Positions 54,640 through 64,000 of a stretch of DNA of 64,000 nt are shown in pieces. Each line of letters begins with the position of its first letter. Positions within the stretch are counted from its first letter, which is position 1. The translations under genes and the position numbers were made by a program. Below the pieces are notes generated by a model. That model was not told where the DNA came from and made no database searches. It worked only from the letters and a program-made list of their open reading frames with translations. Source of the DNA: Dryocosmus kuriphilus (lineage: Eukaryota; Arthropoda; Insecta; Hymenoptera; Cynipidae); assembly GCA_038277395.1 (NCBI GenBank), contig CM076193.1, positions 180,414,601-180,478,600 on the forward strand. The letters run 5' to 3'.

Positions 54640-54800
54640 TTTTTTTAAAGTGTTTTTATGCATTTTAAAGAACCAATTTGGCCATTAACAAGTGTCTGAA
54701 GATAGAAGTACCCCACATCCCTCAACCCCTTTTCCAGCTGGTTAATAATATTTTTAACTTATTAATGAAAATAACATCCTTCAACCCCTTTACGAGCTGG
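54640..54800. repeat. Short spacer with a 60-bp direct duplication
   Basis: CATCCCTCAACCCCTTTTCC near 54717 and CATCCTTCAACCCCTTTACG near 54777 are related, each followed by AGCTGG. This GC-balanced island has no other copy in the window. Confidence 0.45.
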
Positions 54801-55960
54801 ACATATTCTCATCGCGCGCGCGTCTGTTGGCACTCGCGCTTCGCGCTCGGTGTTTATGGATCGTATAAACCTTTAAATTTAAAATTACAAAAGAAATTAT
54901 TTTACTTAAGGCTCTATCGCCCTTAAGGAATACATTCTCATCATGACACTCGCGCTTCGCGCTCGATAATTACATTTTTTTAAAAAACACATTGTAGATT
55001 GGTAAAGTTTTTTTGTGATTTTCCAAATTTTCACAATAGAAGATTTCGATTCTTAAAAGTAAAAAGATGAGTCCTATAAATAAATTTTGTAGCTCTTTCC
55101 AAGGTAAATAATTCTGCTTGTTAATATTTTCTCATATCTTGCACAGTTTTCCTTAAACGTGATTTTCTTTATATTTCATATTACATATTTCACGAATAAC
55201 TCAAAAACTACGCGTCGGCTCAAAAAAATGATAGCGAGCAAATTTGTAGATCCTTCTAAGGCGAACAACTTTGTTCAGTATTATTTTTCCGTATCCTGCA
55301 TAGTTTGGCGGGAAATTTGAAAATTTTTCTCTTTAATAACGTTCTATCGATTAAAACAAAAACCGTGCATTTTAACAAAAAATGGTTAAAACAAAATTTA
55401 TAGATATTTTGTAATTGAACAACTTTGTTCTTTACGATTTTTTTGTATCTTGAATATTTTGGCCGGAAACCAGATTTTTTTAATTTTAATAGTGCTTTCT
55501 TGATTAAAACAAAAACCGTTCATTTTATCAAAAAACGGTTAAGACAAAATTTTTAGACTTCTTTGAGATGAATACTTTTACTTTCTTGCATTTTTTTTTG
55601 TATTTCTCATAGTTTAGCCGAAAAATGGATTTTTTGATTTTGTGAAAACCGTTTTTGATGGATAAAACCATAACCGTTGGTCAAGAACCGCTGGTTAACG
55701 AACTCGTTCTGTTTTTTTACTCCTTAAAGAAGTGTACCAAAGCGCACTCCAATCTGATTAGTCCTTCGAAAGTTATCGTGACCACAGACGACGACGACGA
55801 CAACAACGACAACAACGACAACGACGACGACAACAGACAGACAGACGCGGTCGTAAAAAACCGTTTTTTCTGACCCAGGGGGTCTCAAAACGTGGAGATT
55901 TCATGAAATCCGCGAAAGGCAAATTTTACATAAATCTAATACCTTCTCTGACGAGAATGT
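54801..55960 (-). mobile_element. HINE-like repeat, reverse (near full length)
   Basis: It runs from the truncated hairpin block (54801) through the four tandem units and the GAC/AAC tract (about 55785-55840) to the ACATTCTCGTC terminus at 55960. Confidence 0.65.
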
Positions 55961-56290
55961 AAAAATTCCATTTTTCAGCCAAACTGTGTAAAAAATGAAG
56001 AAATTTACGTTCTAGATATAATTTCATTGATTGGTGAGCGCGAGAAACGTGATGAGAATGCGCCTGAGTAGCGGGTAGATTTTTCAATAACTATCCAATC
56101 CGATTAGTCGCTGAAAAGTGTTTTTCTGTATATTTCATAACATATTTCACGAATAACTCAAAAACTACGCGTCTGATCAAAAAAATGATAGAGAACAAAT
56201 TTGTAGATATTTTTGAGGCAAACAACTTTGTTTGTTATTATTTTTCCATATCTTGCACAGTTTGGCGTAACTGGGATTTACATTTTCTAC
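55961..56290. repeat. Scrambled HINE-derived fragments
   Basis: Short pieces of the hairpin end (GATGAGAATGCGCCTGAGTA near 56051) and of a tandem unit (56110-56275) are joined out of order. Confidence 0.45.
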
Positions 56291-57640
56291 AATCTACAGA
56301 AGGATCTGAAGAAACGGTGTTTTTGGAATTTTAACACAATAAATCCATGTAGAATTTCTTCCCGGTACACTTTTATTTTACAATTTTAAGTCCGTACTGT
56401 CCAGATTAAGTATCCTGGGACTGGACCTTTTTATATTACCCATAATATACTTTCCTTTCACAACCTGGATGAGAGTCTGACATAAAACCATAAACCCATG
56501 AAAATATCTAAGAAATCCAAACCCTTCGGACCTAAGCTGGGGACAATAAATAAGACTCTAAATACAACCTCTGTGAAAAATAAAAGCCTTTGAAAATTTC
56601 CCCGGCAATCAGACCGAGGACCCAAAACGTAGATTATACTGATTATAGAATATCGTCGCTGAAACTCGCATATGGCATAACTCAACGTTCGAAACTTCAG
56701 CGCCAGAAATTATAAAATGGGAAAAAAGTGTGTTAAGTTACTACAAGACTATAAATACCAATTCTGATATTAATTAAAAATTTCATTATAAAAGTCATAT
56801 TAAATTGTGAAATGTGGAAAAAGTTAGCTAATTGTGGTATTAATTCAAAAATATTGATACTTGCGTACTAGTTTAGTAAGAGCTCAATTCTTTTTTTAAT
56901 GTACTTTCTTTGGTTGAAATTGTTAAAAATGACAGTGCCTTTGATCAAGCCTAATCCTCATAATAGAAAATATAATTTTTATAGATTTTATTGAAAACCA
57001 AATATAATTAATACTTATACTTTCATTTTCCGATAACACTAAAAAAATTAGAATTTTTTCCTGCACTTGATTTTATTAATTTTTCGGTACAAAAAAGAGT
57101 AAAATTTGAAATTTGGTATCTTCACTCAATTTCTCATAGCTCCGGTATTTGTCCATAGACTTTTTTGCCAGTACCATAGAACTTAAACTACTAAACCAAC
57201 TGGAAAATATTGTCAAAATAGATTGTTCGAAATGTTATTACCTTTAATGAATAAGATTTTTAGGTTGTCGATCAGGAAAAGTAGTAGGAAAATGATGTAA
57301 TTTTGTCGAAGCTTCTGATCAGATGTCGTTTTTTTTGTTAAAAAAAGCTTTCGCCCCTCGAAGAGAGGCCTCTACAGGTAAATATTATCGGAATATGAAA
57401 CTAGTTAGACATTGATAAGGTTATTTAAAATATCGGAGTAAATATGGCTGCTTGGGAAGGTTTGAAATCTTGTGAGACCCAATCGGACATTTATAACTCG
57501 AGATATGGGCTAACATGTGAAACTACTTCCGAAAAAAAAAAAAAAAAAAAAAAAATTAAAAATCTTATATCTAAAACCTATCCATAAAAAAATTTTTAAA
57601 TGTGATTTTGGAGTTTATAGAGAGACCGAATACATAGGAA
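56291..57640. other. Apparently single-copy non-coding DNA
   Basis: No repeat family from elsewhere in the window is seen. A 75-codon open frame on the minus strand (56458-56685) has no recognisable domain and is probably chance. A poly(A) run of about 25 is at 57530-57555. Confidence 0.4.
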
Positions 57641-57648
57641 AAATATAG

Positions 57649-58437
57649 AGGTCTGTTAAGTTGGCAGAACCACTTTCTCAAATCGAAGTTTTAAACCTGT
57701 CAAAGTTTAGGACTTATTTAGGACTAATTTTGTACCAAATTCACAAATTTTTTACTTTTTGATTTTTTCAAACAAAGCATGGCACCGCTGGCTTAACTTT
57801 AAGCTGGAATGACCACATCGAGAATAAGATTAACAAATATTGCTATCACATTTATCTATACATGATTAATTAGGACTTAATTAGTACTCTATAAGTAGGC
57901 TATTCCAAAATTAATTGCCCTTTAATTTTTTCAAAAAATGACTAGTACCGCTAACTTTAAGCTAAGAGAGAATGGCCACATCCAGAAATAGGTGAACAAA
58001 TAATGATATAACATTTATCAATACGTGATTAATTTGGACTTAATTAGTACTCTCTGAGTACGCCATTCCGAAATTAATTGTCCTTTAATCTTTTCAAAAA
58101 ATGACCATTACCACTGGCTTAATGTTGTTGATAGCATTATTTGTTCATCTATTTCTGGATGTGGCCATTCTCTCTTAACTTAAAGTTAGCGGTACAAGTA
58201 ATTTTTTGAAAAAACTAAAGGACAATTAATTTCGGAATTGCGTACTCAGAGAGTACTAATTAAGTCCTAATTAATCACGTATTGATAAATGTGATGGCAT
58301 CATTTGTTCTCCAATTTCTCGATGTGGTCATGCCAGCTTAACGTTAAGCCAGCGGTACTGGTCATTTTTTGAAAAAATTAAAGACAATTAATTTCGGAAT
58401 AGACTAGTTTGAGAGTGCTAATTAAGTATTAATTAAT
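57649..58437. repeat. Partial F2 end plus internal inverted repeat
   Basis: It starts AGGTCTGTTAAGTTGGCAGA, the same as the F2 terminus at 58438, so it is probably a partial or nested copy. 57830-58125 and 58135-58400 are inverted repeats of one another (CTTAATTAGTACTCT against AGAGTACTAATTAAG). Confidence 0.55.
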
Positions 58438-61400
58438 AGGTCTGTTAAGTTGGCAGAACCACTTTCTCAAATTAAAGTTTTAAACATGTCAATAATTAGG
58501 ACTTAATTAGGACTAATTTTGTACCACATTCACAAATTTTGTACTTTTTGATTTTTCAAAAAAAGCATGACACCGCTGAGTTAACGTTAAGCTGGCATGA
58601 CCACATCGAGAAATGGATGAACAAATAATGCTATCACAATTGTCAGTGCGTGATTAATTAGGACTTAATTAGAGCTCTTAAAAAAATTAAACAGATTTTT
58701 TTCAAAAAACTACCTCAATCACCTCATTCAGCTTTTTCAAAGTTTAAATGCACAAATACAGGCATCACAGTATCTATTGTCTATTTCGTGTAAGATTTCG
58801 CGCTAAATGTTTATTGCAGAAAACATGTTGCCACTCGGTTCTTTTCGAATTTGCTTTGCAAGAAGTTGTAGGAGAAGGTTCAAGGTTCATGTTTTCATTG
58901 TAAACTGAACAAGAAAGTTTTTTTCTAATACGTATACACGGCTTCAAAAAACGAAAAAATCGCGTTTTTTAAATTTTAAGAATTTTTACTCGAAAACAAC
59001 GCATTTTACGAGAAAAACACATAAGGCATTTTCTGTTTATAATGGTACGAAAAAGTCTAAAAATATTTTTTTTGAATTAAAAAAGTTACTTCGATTTATT
59101 TGTTTAAAAAAATGTGTCTAATTGATAAAGTTAATAAATGATATCGGATACCATATCTTATGATCACATATCACCTCGTTGCTTTAAACGAGAGATTTTG
59201 ATGTATAAATTTACGTAAAAAACATAATCGATCATACTGCTGGTTATTTGATGATAATATTTGTTTATAACAAATGAAATAACTTGACATGTCAGCAATT
59301 TTTTTTTCAACGACCCTCGTGGATCAAACCTGAGACCTGGTGCCACTGAAAAGAATTTTCACGGAGACTTGAAAAAAAAATTTTCATTTTCATTTTTTTC
59401 GCTATTTGCAGCTCTATAAAAATTTAAACAAACAAGATTTAAAAATCGGCTTCTACACACATTTCTTTAGAATTTAATGCTGAATTTTTTGAGAAAAAAA
59501 ATTAAAAATCGATAAAGAATTGCGACCTACAAGTTATTTTGAACATCATTTTTTCATTTCGCCCCACTACACTGTGAGGCGTGGAAGAGATGGAATAAAT
59601 TTTGCGTTTGAATGTTAAGGGCAAATAAAAAAACTTGAGCAACTTGTCGATAGTATTCGCACCTCTAAAACGGGGCTGCCAGCTTCCGTGCCATATAATT
59701 TCAGGAATTGTATCATTTCAAGAGTTTTAAATTCCTGAAACTTGATCATTTCTTATTGGCCCGGGAGGTCACTTTCCGTATGCAACAAAAAAAGAATGGA
59801 TTCAAAGTATGCAGTCTTATGTAATTTTACCCGTAGAATCTGAATATTTTGTTCAGCAAGCTGAGAATGTGGTACAATTTGTTTAAACAACGATTGTTTA
59901 AACAAATATGATAAATTATTTTTTTTATTTAGAAAATAAATTTTCATCTTCTTTAAGTTATTTAAAAGAGAATTTTTTTAAAAATTTTTACCATACAACT
60001 TACAGTTTCTAAAAAAAAATTCCTAAAGTTTAACAAATCGTGATTTGTAGCAATTTTAATCCCTCATTACTCAATAACCATAATTTTTTTTTAACTTTAT
60101 AAAGCTTAAAATACTCATTTAATTTTATACTTGTAAAGGAAAAAAAGATTTATCAATATATTTTATTCCGTGGTCATGAAATAGTGAACGAACTGACGAG
60201 CGTTTTCTCCCTGAGCTAAGCCACTTTCCGTATATGCTATAAATAAAAAAAAAGTGAATGAAAAGTATGCAGTCTAATGTATTTTAGCCCGTAGAATCCA
60301 AAAATTTTGTTAATCAAGCTGAAACAATGGTACAATTTGTTTAAATAACGATTGTTTAAACAACAATTGTTTAAACAAATGTGAAAAGTTTAATTCTTCA
60401 ATTCGAAACCTGTTTTTTAAGAAATTTGGGCAATTTTATTCTGAAAGTGTCTTCTAGTAAAAGTAAAAAAATTAGGAATTAAAAAAGTAATGAACAATTT
60501 AATGTTGCAAATTTACCACTTTAGACTATCTTTAGGAGCTTGTAACTTTCTTAAGAATAATTTTTTTTTAAAATTAAAAACTAGGTATTACCTAATTTCT
60601 ATTAAATATTCCATTTTGTTTTTATTTAAATCATTTAATTATTAATCTACAATTTAGTGCAATTGGCTGCATTATGAGGTAGGAACTCGCGCGATGGGTG
60701 CAATGGAGCAGCTTTATGTTAGTTATTGTTCGAAATAATGACTGTAAAAGTGAGAACCCAGCCATATTTTGAAAGTTTTGTGGTGTATGAGTCAAAGAAC
60801 TCGTACGTTTTTTGTAATAAAAAAAAAAATTATTTTTAAGAAAGTTACAAGCTCCTAAAGATAGTCTAAAGTGGTAAATTTGCAACATTAAATTGTTCAT
60901 TACCTTTTTAATTCCTAATTTTTTTACTTTTACTAGAAGACACTTTCCGAATAAAATTGGCCAAATTTCTTAAAAAACAGGTTTCGAATTGAAAAATTAA
61001 ATTGGTCACATTTGTTTAAACAATTGTTGTTTAAACAAGTGTTGTTTAAACAATCGTTATTTAAACAAATGGTACCATTGTTTCAGCTTGATTAACAAAA
61101 TTTTTGGATTCTACGGGCTAAAATACATTAGACTGCATACTTTTCATTCACTTTTATTATTTATAGCATATACGGAAAGTGGCTTAGCTCAGGGAGAAAA
61201 CGCTCGTCAGTTCGTTCACTATTTCATGACCACGGAATAAAATATATTGATAAATCTTTTTTTTCCTTTACAAGTATAAAATTAAATGAGTATTTTAAGC
61301 TTTATAAAGTTAAAAAAAAATTATGGTTATTGAGTAATGAGGGATTAAAATTGCTACAAATCACGATTTGTTAAACTTTAGGAATTTTTTTTTAGAAACT

Positions 61401-62972
61401 ATAAGTTGTATGGTAAAAATTTTTAAAAAAATTCTCTTTTAAATAACTTAAAGAAGATGAAAATTTATTTTCTAAATAAAAAAATATAATTTATCATATT
61501 TGTTTAAACAATCGTTGTTTAAACAAACTGTACCACATTTTCAGCTTGCTGAACAAAATATTCGGATTCTACGGGTTAAATTACATAAGACTGCATACTT
61601 TGAATCCATTCTTTTTTTGTTGCATACGGAAAGTGACCTCCCGGGCCAATAAGAAATGATCAAGTTTCAGGAATTTAAAACTCTTGAAATGATTTGAAAT
61701 GATACAATTCCTGAAATTATATGGCACGGAAGCTGGCAGCCCCGTTTTAGAGGTGCGAATACTATCGACAAGTTGCTCAAGTTTTTTTATTTGCCCTTAA
61801 CATTCAAACGCAAAATTTATTCCATCTCTTCCACGCCTCACAGTGTAGTGGGGCGAAATGAAAAAACGATGTTCAAAATAACTTGTAAGTCGCAATTCTT
61901 TATCGATTTTTAATTTTTTTTCTCAAAAAATTCAGCATTAAATTCTAAAGAAATGTGTAGAAGCCGATTTTTAAATTTTGTTTGTTTAAATTTTTATAGA
62001 GCTGCAAATAGCGAAAAAAATGCAAATTAATTTTTTTTTTTTCAAGTCTCCGTGAAAATTCTTTTCAGTGGCACCAGGTCTCAGGTTTGATCCACGAGGG
62101 TCGTTGAAAAAAAAATTGCTGACATGTCAAGTTATTTCATTTGTTATAAACAAATATTAGCATCAAATAACCAGTATGATCGATTATGTTTTTTACGTAA
62201 ATTTATACATCAAAATCTCTCGTTTAAAGCAACGAGGTGATATGTGATCATAAGATATGGTATCCGATATCATTTATTAACTTTATCAATTAGACACATT
62301 TTTTTAAACAAATAAATCGAAGCAACTTTTTTAATTCAAAAAAAATATTTTTAGACTTTTTCGTACCATTATAAACAGAAAATGCCTTATGTGTTTTTCT
62401 CGTAAAATGCGTTGTTTTCGAGTAAAAAATTCTTAAAATTTAAAAAACGCGATTTTTTCGTTTTTTGAAGCCGTGTATACGTATTAAAAAAAGACTTTCT
62501 TGTTCAGTTTACAATGAAAACATAAACCTTGAACCTTCCCCTACAACTTCTTGCAAAGCAAATTCGAAAAGAACCGAGTGACAACATGTTTTCTGCAATA
62601 AGCATTTAGCGCGAAATCTTACACGAAATAGACAATAGATACTGTGATGCCTGTATTTGTGCATTTAAACTTTGAAAAAGCTGATTGAGGTGATTGAGGT
62701 AGTTTTTTGAAAAAAATCTATTTAATTTTTTTAAGAGCTCTAATTAAGGCCTAATTAATCACGCATTGACAAATGTGATAGCATTATTTGTTCATCCATT
62801 TCTCGATGTGGTCATGCCAGCTTAACGTTAACTCAGCGGTGTCATGCTTTTTTAAAAAATCAAAAAGTACAAAATTTGTGAATGTAGTACAAAATTAGTC
62901 CTAATTAAGTCCTAATTATTGAGATGTTTAAAACTTTAATTTGACAAAGTGGTTCTGCCAACTTAACAGACC
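58438..62972. mobile_element. Giant foldback element, family F2
   Basis: The left arm is 58438-60562, the right arm 60830-62972, and the loop about 267 bp. Both termini read inward AGGTCTGTTAAGTTGGCAGA. The arms keep near-complete complementarity over about 2.1 kb. No transposase-like frame is seen in arms or loop. TTGTTTAAACAA palindromes cluster at 59877-59905 and 60336-60380 and in the matching right-arm positions. Such an element could be a foldback transposon, or a palindromic duplication made by replication. No target duplication is evident. Confidence 0.7.
60563..60829. other. Loop of the giant foldback element
   Basis: The only unpaired part of F2. AT-rich apart from a short GC-balanced segment (60655-60720). 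No gene. Confidence 0.55.
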
Positions 62973-64000
62973 TGTCCGATCGTAAGCATCTCTACTTCAA
63001 AAATGTAGTTACTTATAATTTTAGAGTTCCAAAAGCATCGGAACTTCAAATATGATTAAAAATGTAAAAAGTGTTGACTAAAATGTGATTTTTTACAAAA
63101 AATTTGTTGAAAAAACAACATATGAAGGACGAGAAATTTGATAGAACTATTATTGACATTTATTGTTTCTACACTAGAGAGTAGAGATATTTTAATTTTA
63201 TATACTACATCGATCGACATTTAAGGTAAACATTTATAATTCATCATTTTTAAAGAAAAAAATATTAATGTAGCGTTTTGAAATTTTATTATATTACTTT
63301 TGATTATATTTATTCTTATTGCAGATTTCTTGAAAAAGACCCGCAGTAGAGGTCGAAACGAAATATTATGATTTTTAATAAGTTTTGACTATTTATTCTA
63401 AAGATTAATTGTTTTTATTATATGACCGTAAGACCAACGAAACGAAACATTTACATACTATTTAATTCCAACGGTCGAAGAAAGAAGACGTCATAACCTC
63501 CAAAGTTATGTTTATATTACAAAAATTGAGAAACTGTATTCTTAGTTTAAAAGGACTTAAACTGTAATATGTATGTCATAAAAGGGACTGGGGACGAAGT
63601 GTCCATTGCCCGCATCATCAGCAAGAATTGCTTGCCTGTAGTTTGGAAGAATTGTAAACGAAAGTTGCCTAAGTGCTTTAATTGTGGACGTGCTATATAT
63701 CAAAGGAAACTATAGGACCCACGAAGGAAGAGGAGGAGCTCTCTGGAGTCTTGGTAATTATGGCATTTACTGGAATTACGGTGGGAAAATACGTCTCGTA
63801 AAGTCTGAACTAACTAAATTCTATTCTTTGGATTTCACATTACCAGGCCAATAAAAGCTTTTATAATTTAACCTGAAAATCTTCGAAAGACTCAGAGTTC
63901 AGACCATGGTTGTGAATTGTGCAGACTGCAGCTTTTATGGGCCAGGTAGAAAGGTGGCGGCCACTGGTAAATAATCATTTACACTTTTACAGTGTCTACG
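62973..64000. other. AT-rich DNA with a possible retroelement trace
   Basis: No confident gene. GACCCGCAGTAGAGGTCGAA at 63340-63359 is a short hairpin followed by GAAAC. 63586-63715 has a frame reading VSIARIISKNCLPVVWKNCK then RKLPKCFNCG and a stop. The LPKCFNC end recalls a Cys-knuckle boundary in retroelement gag/ORF1 proteins, but half the knuckle is missing. Confidence 0.25.

Noticed and set aside
56458..56685. 75-codon open frame
   Set aside because: No recognisable domain, no splice or repeat support, and a length expected by chance.

Overview
The window is nuclear DNA from a eukaryote, most likely an arthropod and probably an insect (inference). It is AT-rich, full of nested transposable elements, and carries intron/exon junctions instead of operons. 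No rRNA, tRNA or CRISPR locus was recognised. The only host-gene-like coding sequence is a C2H2 zinc-finger terminal exon at 32684-34374, plus short cassette exons related to its 5' part at 25644-25838 and 27770-28018 (+) and 50149-50394 (-). Everything else that codes is transposon-derived.

Layout. 1-18825 is the left arm of a large inverted repeat. It ends at a run of exactly 500 Ns (18826-19325). The right arm is 33832-46690 in reverse orientation. The arms agree closely over long stretches but differ by insertions and deletions. A 3.5 kb CACTA/EnSpm-like transposon (971-4489) and a 2.9 kb GC-rich TG...CA element (8407-11348) are only in the left arm. The zinc-finger codons are only in the right arm. 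Because the arms meet across a scaffold gap, a true inverted duplication and a mis-placed second haplotype are both possible.

19326-32683 lies between the arms. It holds piggyBac deletion derivatives (one split by a hAT element), minisatellites, and tandem copies of a unit made of a forward repeat, a truncated reverse repeat, a 34-bp palindrome and a cassette exon. 46691-57640 holds more of the same families and an inverted cassette unit. 57649-62972 is a giant foldback structure with about 2.1 kb arms.

The dominant repeat occurs in about twenty copies on both strands. A complete copy is about 1.2 kb, and has an ACATTCTCATC terminus, a (GTCT)/(GTC) microsatellite, four degenerate tandem units of about 155 bp, a series of GC-rich mini-hairpins, and a 3' hairpin GCCCGC...GCGGGC followed by T's. 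This layout matches Helentron-associated non-autonomous elements (HINE, DINE-1-like). I use that name as a structural inference, not a proven classification.

The most interesting system is the cassette-exon array. Each copy has a good 3' splice site, a 5' splice site and a length divisible by three (195, 249 and 246 bp), and each follows the same palindrome. The second is the CACTA-like transposon, whose insertion history can be read from an empty site in the opposite arm.
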